Below, one piece after another: positions 1 to 10,032 of a stretch of 64,000 nt of DNA; the stretch's first letter is position 1; every line of letters begins with the position of its first letter. Origin of the DNA: Opisthocomus hoazin (taxonomy: Eukaryota; Chordata; Aves; Opisthocomiformes; Opisthocomidae); NCBI RefSeq assembly GCF_030867145.1, contig NC_134440.1, positions 5,952,001-6,016,000 of the forward strand, written 5' to 3'. The notes beneath the pieces were generated by a model. That model saw nothing but the letters and a program-made list of their open reading frames with translations, searched no databases and had not been told where the DNA came from. Position numbers and translations under genes: made by a program.

Positions 1-220
1 TGGGCTGCTAGGAGGGCGTGGAAAACAGGTCGTGTCTCGTGCTAGCCCAGGCTTTTCTGGGTGCCATGAGAAGCTGGGCAGGGTGGATCTCCGCTCCGCA
101 ATGGTGCCCGTCCAGTCTGTGCTTGTTCGCCAGCAGCCGTGGCTGACGCGGCGTGAAGCTGCAGCTCGAATGCTGTTCCGCAAGACTGAGCAGGGCTTCA
201 CGCTTCGCCTCTCTTTGCAG

Positions 221-309
221 ACCTTCCACGAGGGGAAAAGAGAAAACGAACTCTAGAGGATGAAGGAGAGGAAGATCCGGAAGACGAAGAGGACGATGAG
301 GATGACTGA
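221..309 (+). CDS. 3'-terminal coding exon of an ANP32-like acidic-tail protein (partial)
   Basis: A pyrimidine-rich acceptor ending in cag at 218-220 opens an exon in which two bases complete a split codon. An open frame from 223 encodes 28 residues and stops at TGA 307-309. The peptide starts LPRGEKRKR and is then almost entirely Asp/Glu. The basic KRKR cluster followed by an acidic run ending the protein is the C-terminal NLS/acidic tail of the ANP32 family (ANP32E and ANP32B end with a closely similar GEKRKR...EDD signature). Family members are nuclear histone-chaperone and phosphatase-regulator proteins. The leucine-rich repeats would lie left of the window. The tail is a few acidic residues longer than the mammalian tails I remember. 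The exact paralog is not resolved, and another acidic nuclear protein remains possible. Confidence 0.55.
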
Positions 310-558
310 TCCGAGCGAGCCAATCAGTTTTACAGACTATGACTGTGCTTGTCTTAACCTCCCCGTTGTGTCTATGTGAGACTGTAAATCCCCGTCTCCC
401 ACTCCTCCCCCCTTTGTATGGCTGCAGCGCCCACAATATATTTTTTTAAGATGTAGAATACTGTAGGCATTCAGGGGAATCTTCCATACAAGGCTCACTT
501 TCTCACAAGTATCTCATGACCAAAGGCTTTCTCCGTTCTGTGGTTTGTGCAGCAGTTT

Positions 559-624
559 GCAAAAAAAAAAAAAAAAAAAAAAAAGAAAAAAAAAGAAACA
601 AAAAAAAAAAGAGAAAAAAAAAAT
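559..624 (+). repeat. A-rich simple tract
   Basis: Near-pure A with a few G and C interruptions, inside the 3' UTR. It creates spurious poly-Lys (plus) and poly-Phe (minus) ORFs. There is no adjacent element body, so it is more likely a simple tract than a retroposon tail. Confidence 0.8.
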
Positions 625-2101
625 ATTCCTCCTAGGGTATCTTTCGTGTCTGAAATCAGCCTTGCCACACTGGACCCAGAGCTCCAGCTCGCCACCCCGC
701 CTGACAGCAGCGTTTGCCGTCCGCAGGCCCTCGGACCAGCTCGCTGAAGACGCTGGAGCCGTCCCGAGCAGTGGGTGCTGATCTGATTCATCGAAACGGA
801 CTCGAAGCGAAATGATCGCTGAGGTCTCTCTGAGCAGAAGTAATGGTGATGTGATCTCTGGAGATGCTTGAAGATACTTTAGTGCTGGGGACGGGGGTTG
901 CCTGGGGTCTCGGGGAGGGGGGGGTTCGCTGCTTGCAAGACCCAGTACCTCTGAGGATGCACCTTGCAGTAGCCCTGCTCTTACTTTCCTGTTTTTTTAT
1001 AAACTGGAATATTTTTCCCGGTGGCCACCTACTGACTTTCACTTGGCCGTCCCAAGTCAGTCGGATTTTTGCGGCTGTGACGAGGCTTCTCGCCGCCCCG
1101 TGGCAGCCTCTGCCTTTAGGAAGGGATAGGAAAGGGCAGGCGGAGGGATACTGCGCTTCTCAAACCCCGTTTGGCGCTGTACAGAACACGTTCAGCCAGT
1201 ATCACTGTGATGCACCTAACTCGGCGTTCCCCGGGAGACCGTGTTAGCCTATATATTCTCAGGGTCCTTCTGCTAGCGAGTACCAGCTCTGGACAGTGGC
1301 CTCAGTGCTCGCCTGGCGTACGCATCCTCCTCCTCCTCTTCCCGTTCCAGCACGAAGAGCAGCGCAGCCAGCAGGGATCCAGCTCGCTCCCACTGGTCTT
1401 TGTGCTCTGTGGGAGCACGGACGCTGCCGCACAGCCTGCGTCCCCCCACCCTGCAGGAGCTGGAAGGGGAAAGGGGGGGATTTGGCCAGGTCTGGGTCTC
1501 TGACCCCTTGCCCACCCTTCCTCTGCCCAGAGGTGCCCAGCCAGCGCGGCCGTGAGCTGCTGGGGAGAACTGGCCCCGCGGCATCGCGGGATGGGGACTG
1601 GTGGGTGCTGGGTGCCAGAGAGCCGTGCTGGGCCGGGGGGAACCGCTCTCCCTCCCGCTGCTGAGGCTCTGGGGGGGGGGGTCGCGGAGGCACTGGCACT
1701 TTGTGGCGGTCCCGGGGTGGCTCTGGGCGATCTGTTGGCACCCGGCGCTCGGCCCGGAGACCCGCGGCGGTTGCTGCGGAGGAGTGGTGTGTGTTGCAGC
1801 ACATCCGAGGTTCTGTTGCTTTGTTCTTGCTGTTGTCTCTCGCGTTGTACAGTAGCTGTGACCATTCGGAGAAGAACTAGTCCTGTAAAATGCAAACTGA
1901 GTAACTTATAAATGTTAAAGGAATTTTTAAAAGAAATTTCAGAGCAGCAGTTACTTCTAATTTTTCCCTGCATTTTTAGCAGATTGTATGGATTTTATAT
2001 TAGCCTAGTAACTGTCAGGTTTTGATTGGTCAGACTAGTCCCAGAAATAAGGATCTCCAGCCCTTTTGTATCTTTTGTTACAAAATTTGGATAAAACTTT
2101 T

Positions 2102-2107
2102 AATAAA
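2102..2107 (+). terminator. Polyadenylation signal AATAAA of the ANP32-like gene
   Basis: Canonical hexamer in AT-rich context, followed about 20 bases later by a CA and then GT-rich sequence, as expected for cleavage near 2125. Confidence 0.65.
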
Positions 2108-3018
2108 GACTTCAGTTTTTAAAAATCCATTGCACTGAACCTTGTCTTCGCTGCCTCTGCTCTAGGAAGCTCCGAGCTGCAGCCAGCCTGCGGGAACGCG
2201 GGCTGGAAGGCTCGGGGCAGTTCTTGGAGCGGTGAGCGTCCTGTCCCCCAGCATGGCCCAGTTTGGCGCTGAGCCCCAGCTGGGGGGATGCTCGGTAAGC
2301 GCAGCTCAGCTCGGGGGCTGATCTGGGAGCTCAGGGCTGCTGGTGGGGTGAGGATGGGGACGGAGCGGGGGCTCTGGTGTGTGGTGGGGAGGCACAGACC
2401 CCCCTTAGTCCCAACATGATCGCTCTGCCTTCGGAGGCGGCCGCAGCCGTGCTCCCAGGGTCGCGGAGAGGCTGGGGAGGGGTCCTGCTCCTGGGTGTTA
2501 GGGTGGGCACCCGCGTTCTGCCCCGGAGGGGGAAGCTGGGTGCTGGGGTACGAGCACAAGGCAGGGAGGAGCTGGGGGGGCTCAGGGCAGCTGCCTGTGC
2601 CTGGCTGTTGGGGGGGGGGGTTCTGAGCTGTGCCCGATGCCACGGTGCTCCCCCCTCGCCGGGAGCTGGCGGGGGTCCCTCGCCTTGCTGGGGCTGCGTG
2701 GTCCTGCTCGGGCTCTGTGACGAGCTGCTGCTCCGTCAGGTCTCAGCAGTCAAGGGCTTCAGCTCGGGTTCTCGCTTCAGCGTGTCTGGCCCCCTGCTCG
2801 GGGCCTGTGGCAAAGGTGGAGGGGGGGGGGGGTCTGTGCTGGGTGGGGGTCAGCCCCAGGCCCTGCGTGACCCCCGAGCCGGAGACAGAGCAGTGCTGTG
2901 GCCGCTCCCAGCCCCACTCCTCACTGCCAGCTTGGGAGCTGCTGTATCCCGCTGCTGCCTGGGCATCCCCCCCCACCCTACTGCATATGGGTGAGGCCCG
3001 CCCCCTTTCAAATACAGC

Positions 3019-3041
3019 CCCCCCCCCCCCCCCCCCCCCGC
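3019..3041 (+). repeat. Poly-C run
   Basis: About 23 consecutive C, followed by more C-rich sequence. The minus strand is poly-G and could form a G-quadruplex. Confidence 0.9.
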
Positions 3042-3212
3042 CCCTTCCCACCCACATGGGCAACTGTGGGGCCACCCCAATGCAGCCGGGAGCCCCATGG
3101 ATGGAGACAGCAGCGCTGGAGCTGCAGCTCTGTCTGTCCGGCCTGGTTTGTCCATCCAGCTGGCTCTCCAGTTCACCCAGTTTCTCGCCATCCTTGTCCG
3201 GGGCCAATGACA

Positions 3213-3260
3213 CTCCCCCCCCCCCCCCCCCCCCCCCCCCCGCCCCCTCCCCCCCCCCCC
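3213..3260 (+). repeat. Long poly-C run with one G interruption
   Basis: Nearly 48 bases of C broken by a G near 3242 and a T near 3250. It is the longest homopolymer block in the window and prone to length error in assembly. Confidence 0.9.
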
Positions 3261-3498
3261 GGTTGGTGAAGGCATCGTGGCCAGGCTGCCCAAGACAGAG
3301 GCGCAGGTGGGGGTCGATGGTGGTGGTCCTGGGTGCTGCTCACCCATGCAGGTGGAAGGCATGGGTCCCCCAGCCCCTCCTGCCCCCCCCCGTCACGGGG
3401 CAGAGCTGCGGGTGCTGGGGCTCTGCTCTGTGCCCCCCTGCTTGGCGCACCCACTGGGGCTGCCAGCGGTGGGCTAGGGAGGGGAGATGGGAGAGTGG

Positions 3499-3522
3499 AC
3501 CCCCCCCCCCCCCCCCCCCCCG
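3499..3522 (+). repeat. Poly-C run
   Basis: About 22 consecutive C between GGA-rich flanks; third large C block of the spacer. Confidence 0.85.
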
Positions 3523-3635
3523 GACCTGTGTTCTGGGGTGAATGAAACCGGGAAAGGGGCAGCTCCAGGGCTGAGCTGGGGTGGGAGCTCCCCTGGGGTT
3601 TGTGTCCCCTCCCGGGGCTGGCAGCAGCAGAGCAG

Positions 3636-3752
3636 TGAGGTGCCAGCAGCAGCACCTAACTCCAGGGTGTGGAGAAACGGGGTGCCGGCGGCAGCACCCA
3701 ACTCCAGGGTCAGCACAGTGGGGTGCTGGCTGCAGCACCCAGCTCTGGGGTG
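3636..3752 (+). repeat. Short imperfect tandem repeat (GCAGCACC-aACTCCAGGG units)
   Basis: Three recognisable copies of a GCAGCACCyAaCTCcaGGG core recur with 30-50 bp spacing. It is a small decayed minisatellite in the spacer. Confidence 0.5.
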
Positions 3753-4339
3753 CTCCGGCGCTTCCGTCCCTTGCTGGCACCCGGCCGGCGAGGCAGCGTG
3801 GGCAGCGGCACGCAGCGACATGCCTTCGCTCAAACCCGTTTGCAGCAAACTTTTCACCTTGCTGGGATGGGGCCGGCACCCGCGCGGGTGCAGTGGGGCC
3901 TGGGGAGCCCTGGGTGGGAAGGTGCGGCTGCTTGGCTCCCACGGGGGGGGTGGGGGGTGGGGGGTGGTGGTGTGTGTGTCGTGCAGCCCCCCCAGGGCTG
4001 TTGGAGCCATTGGGGTGGAGCTGGGGCCCTGTTCTCCCCTCGCTGCCTGGTGCTGAGCAGCGTCCTGGCCCCCCTGGCTGGGGTGGGGTGGGGGCAATGG
4101 CCGGGTACCGAAGCCAGCTGGGTGCTGGAGCAGGGGGCTGAGGTCCTGCACTGGCTCGGGTGCCCAACCTGGGTGCTGGGGTGCAGCTGGCAGAGGCTCC
4201 AGCTCCGCTCCCCAGGAGCCCTTCATGGTTTGGGACGTGTTCACATCCCCCCATCTGCCCCCTCCCTTGGGGGGGGGGGGGGGCATTCTCAGGGGCAGCC
4301 CCGCTCCCCCAGCGCCGCGGGGACCGACAGAGGCTCGCC

Positions 4340-4685
4340 CGGCTGCCGCTCCTGTACAATTCCCATTTATTATTTTGAGTCCGCGAACTCCTGAGCAACC
4401 TACGGGGCTCCCCCGGCACCCCCGGAGCCGAAGCAACGGAACCTTTAGGAGAGGGAGCCGTGGGGGTTCGGGGGGCTTCGAGTTTCCGAGAGGGGAGGGT
4501 AGAAATTCAAGAGGAAAAAAACCCCCAGCCCCCGCTGTGCCCCCCCCATGCTGGGGGATGCTCCCGGTTCCCGGGCAGGGGGTCCCTGTCCTGGCACGGT
4601 GGGAGGGGGCTGTGCGGTGCCCCCCTGCCCGGCCGGAGGGGAGCGCTGGGGAGGCGCAGGAGCAGTCCCACGGGAGCCAGGGCCA
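4340..4685 (-). other. ZNF414: 3' UTR of ZNF414
   Basis: From the stop codon (4686-4688) to just past the AATAAA at 4366-4371. Contains G/C-rich sequence and no other feature. Confidence 0.55.
4366..4371 (-). terminator. ZNF414: Polyadenylation signal of ZNF414
   Basis: Plus-strand tttatt reads AATAAA on the minus strand, about 315 bases past the ZNF414 stop codon. It is the first canonical signal in that direction and implies a 3' UTR of roughly 340 bases. Confidence 0.6.
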
Positions 4686-7600
4686 TCAGAGCGGGGAGTA
4701 GAGGGAGTTCTCCATCTCCGGCGTCAGCTTGGCGTGGAAGGAGGCGATGCCCACCCCGAAATCTGGAGGGAGAGGGAAGAGAGCCGTCAGCACCCCGGCC
4801 GAGCCCCTCGCACCCTAGGTCCTGTGGGAGGCTGCTCAGGGGCTGGCACCCAGCTGGGGGTACACGCACAGACCCCTCCCAGGGGTCTCCTCCCCATCGC
4901 TGGGGAGCCAGGAGCTCGAGCCCAGTGCCCACCCAGCAGCCAGTGTTCCCCCCCCCCCCAAAAGGGCAGCGGGAGTGGGGTACGCGTTGCCAGCACGGGG
5001 CAGTTTGAGCCCCTTCCCCACGAGCATCCCGGCAGTGGGGGTCCCTCCCGCCACCCCCCACCCCGGGACCGTACCCATCTCTGCGTCCAGGCGCCCGGGC
5101 GGCGGGGGGTTCTTGCGGTGGTCCTCGATGTGCAGGGTCATCTCCTCCCGCGACGCCGCGGAGTAAGGGCACTGCATGCAGGTGTAGCGGCCCCGCGTGT
5201 GCTCCCACACGATGCGGCTGTTGGAGGGGTGCCCTGCAAGGACGGGGCGAGGAGGGAAGCACAGCGCTCGCCCACCCCCGGCTGCGCCCGGGACCTCCCC
5301 ACCAGCTGGAGCCAGGCGAAGCGGCAGCGCAGGGTGCAGGGCCGCTGGCCCCGGGTGCCAGCTGCGTCGTGCTGGGTGCTGTGGGGCTCGCATCGGCCGG
5401 TGCTATGGGGGCAGGAGCCCCCCCGGCTCTGAGCCCCACATGCACACAGGACCCCTCCCCACGGGGGGATCCCCAAATCTGGGAGCAGGGAGCGAGACTG
5501 TGCCCCCCAGCCCCGACCTCCCTTTGCCTGTCGCCTCTCTGCACCCCCACAGAGCACAGGGCAGCAGTTTCCAGCCCGGTCTCGGGGTGTCTGGGGGGGG
5601 GGAGGGGCTCGAGCCCAAGCCGCTGCTGCAGCTCCTTCTCCTGCTGCTTCTGCCCACGGGCACCGGAGGAACCAGGCTCAGCGGTTCCCAGGGGTGCAGC
5701 CGGCGACTCCCCCACCTCCGAGCCTACCTGGGCAGCGTCCCCTCTCCACGCAGCCCCCGAAAACGAGGGAGCCTGCCCTCCCCCTCTGCTCTCCGGGGAG
5801 CATCATGGCACCCCATGGAGCCTCTTCCATCCCCTATGGCCCCCCCCCCGCCACCCACCACTGTCCCCCCCTCCCCAGTGACAGAAAGCAGCCCCCAACC
5901 AGTAGGTACCAAACTAACCTGGAGTCACTCCTGAGCCAAAGCATGGGAGGAGTGGGCTGACACTCACACCTGCGGAGGGAATCGAGGGGCAAGACAAGCA
6001 TTAGGTCTTCCCCTCCCTGGGGAGGGGGGGACGTGGGGGGGCAGGCCTGGCCCGGCCCCCCGCCTCGCACCCCCAGCACGCCGGGGAGCAGCAGGGCTGG
6101 GAAAATTTGGAGGCTTGGTGGTTTTTTTTTTGTTTTGGTGGTTGCCGGTGCTTTCTCCAATTGAGCATCCCTCGGGGTGGGATGGAGCGAGGGGGGTGGG
6201 GGTGGGATGGGGCTGGGGGGGGGGTCCGGCGTGGCCCCACATGGGGCCGGAAGGACGGGGATCCTCGGCTGGCCGATGGCGGGTCCTCCTCGGGAGCTGC
6301 TGGTCAAGGCGGGAGCAGAAGAAGGTTTGCCCGAACGGCCCCGTGCGCTCACCTTGGCTTTTCTTCCAGACGGCGTTGGAGACGGGGGGGCCGTGGCCCG
6401 GCGCGTAGGGCCGGAGGCGATGCTGCGCCGGGGGCTGGGGCAAGCCGTAGGGCGAAGGGGGCACGTAGGACAGGAACGGCCCCGGCACCGAGGAGGGGGA
6501 CGGCCCCGAGAACCGAGTCAAGGACGACGACCCGAAAAGGCTGGGCTCCAGCAGCGGGAAGGGGTGGGGGGCCGGCGAGACCAGCGGCAGCGAGCCGGGC
6601 AGCTCGGCGAGGCTGGTGGGGACCGCGGCGGGGGCCGCCGGGACAGTGTCCGCGCCGGGGAGGATGGCTTCTTTCTCCGGGGGACGGATAACGCTGGGGA
6701 CTTTGGGCAGCCCCTCGGGTGGCTTGGCCGGGGGCTCCTTCTCCGGGGCGGAGGTAGTGGGCAGGAGGGGCTTTTCGGCTTTGGGGGGCGGCGCGGGGCT
6801 GCTGGCACTGTCAGAGCAGACGTGCAGGTGCTTGAAGAGGGAGCGATGTGTCCGGAAGCGCAGCATGCAGTTCTCACACCTGCGAAGCCACCGAGGAGGC
6901 CATCAGCACACGGGTACCGCTCCCCACGGCATCGCCCCCCACCCCCCCGCACCTCAGCCCTGGGGTCTGCTGCCGAGATGGGGGGGTCTGCAGGGAGATC
7001 ACAGAATCACAGAATGGTGGGGGTTGGCAGGGCCCTCTGTGGGTCCCCCAGCCCAACCCCCTGCCCAAGCAGGGTCACCCAGAGCAGGCTGCACAGCACC
7101 GCGGCCAGGCGGGGCTGGAATATCTCCAGAGAAGGAGACTCCACAGCCTCCCTGGGCAGCCTGGGCCAGGGCTCCGTCACCCTCAGAGGGAAGAAGTTCT
7201 TCCTCGGGTTCAGCTGGAGCTTCCTCTGCTCCAGTTTGTGCCCGTTGCCGCTTGTCCTGTCGTTGGGCACCACTGAACAGAGTCTGGCCCCGTCCTCCTG
7301 ACCCCCACCCTGCAGATATTTAGAGGCATTTCTAAGGTCCCCTCTCAGCCTTCTCTTCTCCAGGCTGAACAAGCCCAGCTCCCTCAGCCTCTCCTCGTAG
7401 GAGAGATGCTCCAGTCCCCTCATCATCCTCGTAGCCCTGCGCTGGACTCCCTCCAGTAGCTCCTCATCTTTCTTGAACTGGGGAGCCCAGCACTGGACAC
7501 AGCACTGCAGATGGGGCCTCACCAGGGCAGAGCAGAGGGGGAGGAGAACCTCTCTGACCTGCTGGCCACACTCCTCGTGATGCACCCCAGGATCCCATCG

Positions 7601-9090
7601 GCCTTCTTGGCAGCCAGGGCACGCTGCTGGCTCCTGGTCACCCTGTCATCCCCCAGCACACCCAGGTCCCTCTCCGCAGAGCTGCTCTCCAGCAGGGCCG
7701 CCCCAGCCTGTACTGGTGCCTGGGGTTGTTCCTCCCCAGGTGCAGGACCCTGCCCTTGCCCTTGTTGAACCTCATCAGGTTCCTCTCTGCCCAACTCTTC
7801 AGCCTGTCCAGGTCATGCTGAATGAATGAGATGGCGGCGCGGGATGGGGACGGGGAGCAGCGGGACTCACTTGAAGTAGCGGTTTGGCTTGTAGTGCACC
7901 TTCATGTGGGCCATGAGGTCCTGCATGCTGGGGAAGGTCTCTGCGCAGCCCAGTGTGGGGCACTGGAAGGTTTTGCCTGAGCAAAGAAATAGGGCAGAGA
8001 TTCAGCACCAGCCCGGCAGCAAGACCCCACCAGTGGAGCTCCAGCACCTCCCACGCTCTCCCCGCTCCCGCCCGGCGCTGGGCAGCACGTCCCAGAGGAA
8101 CAGCCACCAGCTCAGCTTCACGCCCCGCTTCGCAACCTCCCGGTGGAAAAAGGGCCACCCTGAAGCGACGCAGGGTGTCCCAGCCTTACCCTCGAGGGAC
8201 TGCGTGGGTCTGTAGTGGACCCTGAGGTGGTCCATCAGCTCCTGCATGCTGGGGAAGGCCAGTTTGCAGCCGTAGCTTGAGCACTGGTAGTGTTTTCCTG
8301 GAAGGAGACGGATCGGTTGGCATCGTCCCTGCCCCGGCCGTGGCCGTCACCTCCCCGGGGCAGGGCCGGGGCTCAGCTCACCTGGGACAGGTCTGCGCTT
8401 CAGCGGCCGCAGGTCCTGGGCTGGGGTCCCTCCGCTCCCCACCACCGGCATCGGGGCGCCGGGCAGAGCCGCTTCGCTGCAACCTGCCGGGGAGAGGCCG
8501 TCGGGCAGAGCGGGCAGTGCAGGCAGCAGCCACCCTCAGCCCCTGCCCACACCGCGTCCCTCACAGCATCCTTCAGGTCGGGAAAGACCTCTGAGACCGT
8601 CAAGTCCAACCGTCAACCCAACGCCACCACGCCTGCCAACCCACGACCCGAAGTGCCACATCCCCAGGTTCTGTGAACCCCTCTTTGCCCTCCCTCCTCC
8701 CCTTTACAGTGGGGGTGCCGGCAGTTGGGGGGGGGTCTGGCTTGGAAGGGGCCAGAGGGGCAGGAGCCCTGCGGGGTGGTTAGATGGGAGGTTCTTTGCT
8801 CTAGAAAAAGCTCCTGGTACGAAGGCAAAGCGCAGTGGGGTGCTGAACGCGCTGGGTGACGCCGCGTGCACCCCCGCGCAGACCCTCGGGGTGCCCCCCG
8901 CCACCCCTCTGCGGTGGGAGTCAGCCAAGGGGACCTCACAGCAACCAGAGCAACGGCTTCTCCCCCTCTCAGCCCGCCCCGACCCCTCTTGCCAACCTCC
9001 CCGGGGCACAAGGCACTCACCTGCCCCCTCTCCGGCGTATTTGCCCCCCGGGGAGACGGTGGGTGCAGCCTCGTCCTTCTCCGTCTTCAT
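4686..9090 (-). CDS. ZNF414: ZNF414, C2H2-type zinc finger protein (complete, 7 coding exons)
   Basis: Minus-strand exons in transcript order: 9021-9090, 8382-8483, 8190-8297, 7871-7976, 6353-6879, 5075-5233, 4686-4762. They sum to 1149 bp, 382 residues plus TGA, and every junction is GT-AG with matching phase. The start ATG (9088-9090) opens [10 protein letters not shown]. Fingers 1 and 2 are C-x4-C-x12-H-x3-H (CSSYGC, CPTLGC), each spanning an exon. Finger 3 is C-x2-C-x12-H-x4-C (CENCMLRF). Next comes a ~150-residue Pro/Ser/Ala-rich linker, and finger 4 is C-x2-C-x12-H-x3-H (CMQCPYS). The protein ends [10 protein letters not shown]. The length is close to human ZNF414 (about 390 residues) as I remember it. 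It is presumably a nuclear nucleic-acid-binding protein; its function is poorly known even in mammals. It lies tail-to-tail with the ANP32-like gene and downstream of MYO1F. Confidence 0.9.
6353..6879 (-). other. ZNF414: ZNF414 exon 5: C2HC finger plus Pro-rich linker
   Basis: The 527-bp exon completes the split Lys codon, then reads [21 protein letters not shown]: Cys, Cys, His and a terminal Cys spaced C-x2-C-x12-H-x4-C. A low-complexity linker rich in Pro, Ser and Ala follows, ending at AVWKKSQ. The acceptor is at 6880-6881 and the donor at 6352-6347 (GTGAGC). Confidence 0.85.
6998..7829 (-). mobile_element. CR1 LINE, 5'-truncated, ORF2 C-terminal part
   Basis: The left edge is two tandem copies of the octamer read ATTCTGTG on the minus strand, the hallmark CR1 3' end. 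Minus-strand fragments translate to the C-terminal part of CR1 ORF2, for example [17 protein letters not shown] and [17 protein letters not shown], with frame breaks near 7519-7590. The element fills most of the 991-bp ZNF414 intron between exons 4 and 5. Confidence 0.93.
8566..8680 (-). mobile_element. CR1 3'-end fragment
   Basis: The stretch GGAAAGACCTC...GTCAAGTCCAACC...CACCACGCCTGCC...AAGTGCCAC is alignable to the start of the CR1 at 19663. It lies in the ZNF414 intron between exons 1 and 2 of the coding set. It is old and diverged. Confidence 0.65.
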
Positions 9091-9209
9091 GGCGGGGCCG
9101 GTGGTGGGTGCGGGGCGAGGCGCGCGCCGGCGACAGCGTCTGCTCCCGGTGATGCTGCACCGAGCGCAAGGGCGAGAGGTTAAAGCCTGGCACGGGGCGA
9201 TGCTGACTG

Positions 9210-9240
9210 CCTCCTCCTCCTCCTCCTCCTCCTCCTCCTC
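9210..9240 (+). repeat. (CCT)n microsatellite
   Basis: About ten perfect CCT units just upstream of the ZNF414 start exon. Confidence 0.9.
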
Positions 9241-9969
9241 GGTGCCCCGTGGCTGCCGGACCGACCGTCCCGCCCGGGGACCTCCCAGGCCAAGCTGGCA
9301 GGAGGTCCCGGTATAACAGGGGCTTTGCCACATCTCTGCGAGGGGGGTGCTTCGTGCATGGCCCCCCCAAGAGGAGCAGCCGCCGGGCTTTGAAGCCAGA
9401 GCCGTCATCGTCCCTTCCCACTTTTCCCAGCCCAGGGATGGTCCACAAACTCCCCCCGAAAGGTCCCCCCCAGTTGCCAGCCGGTGCAGCCCACCCCACG
9501 CATCGCCCCACCCCCGCGCCGGGGTAAGGTCCAGCGCACAGCATCTACGGTCAAACCCCCCCCCAAAACCACGGGACCCCCCTCCCCGGGGCCCCAGCGC
9601 TGCCGAAGCAGGGACTGCAGCAGCTGCTCCGGCCTCTCCCGCTCCCGGCCAGGCCGGGGGTCTCGCCGGGTGCTCCCCCAGCCCCCCCCACCCCGCAGCT
9701 TCGGAGGGTTTCCCCGCCAAGAGGAGCAGCGGGTCCCACTGCACGACCGGGAGCGTCGGCAGCAGGGCCCGATGCCCAGCCGATGGGCGCGTGGGGACGG
9801 CTCCTGCACATCACATGTTCCCCAAAATTAAATTGGCTTGGCCTCACGGAGCCTCGGCGCGAGGCTTCAACATGCAAAAGCCAACACCAGGTCCCAGCAA
9901 GAAGCATCCAGTAAGTCCCTCACTTTGGGAGGTTTCTCATTAGTGTCTTAAGGTCAAAGTTAAAAAGAA

Positions 9970-10032
9970 AATAATAATAATAATAAAAACAACAATAATA
10001 ATGATGATGGTGGTGATGATGATGATGATGGT
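9970..10032 (+). repeat. (AAT)n / (ATG)n compound microsatellite
   Basis: AAT units grade into ATG and GTG units within ZNF414 intron 1. Confidence 0.9.

Larger units (their letters stand above)
310..2128 (+). other. 3' UTR of the ANP32-like gene
   Basis: Non-coding sequence runs from the TGA at 307-309 to an AATAAA at 2102-2107. It contains an A-rich tract near 559-624 and AT-rich 3' sequence (about 1900-2120) that contrasts with the GC-rich spacer after it. No ORF here looks real. The UTR boundary is inferred from the poly(A) signal. Confidence 0.6.
2130..4340. other. Intergenic spacer between converging genes, rich in C/G runs
   Basis: No exon with plausible splice sites or conserved peptide was found. 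The spacer holds G runs near 2611-2620 and 2819-2832, long C runs near 3019-3041, 3213-3260 and 3499-3520, and a short tandem repeat near 3640-3760. The long ORFs here are proline/glycine-rich artefacts of base composition. Confidence 0.7.

Noticed and set aside
495-791. Poly-Phe/poly-Lys ORFs across 545-791
   Set aside because: Produced by the A-rich tract in the 3' UTR; no splice support.
2377-4436. Long ORFs on both strands in the 2.4-4.4 kb spacer
   Set aside because: Homopolymer-driven Pro/Gly/Ala peptides in several frames at once, with no domain or splice pattern.
7007-7794. Minus-strand ORFs with reverse-transcriptase-like sequence
   Set aside because: Broken CR1 ORF2, not host genes; recorded as a mobile element.
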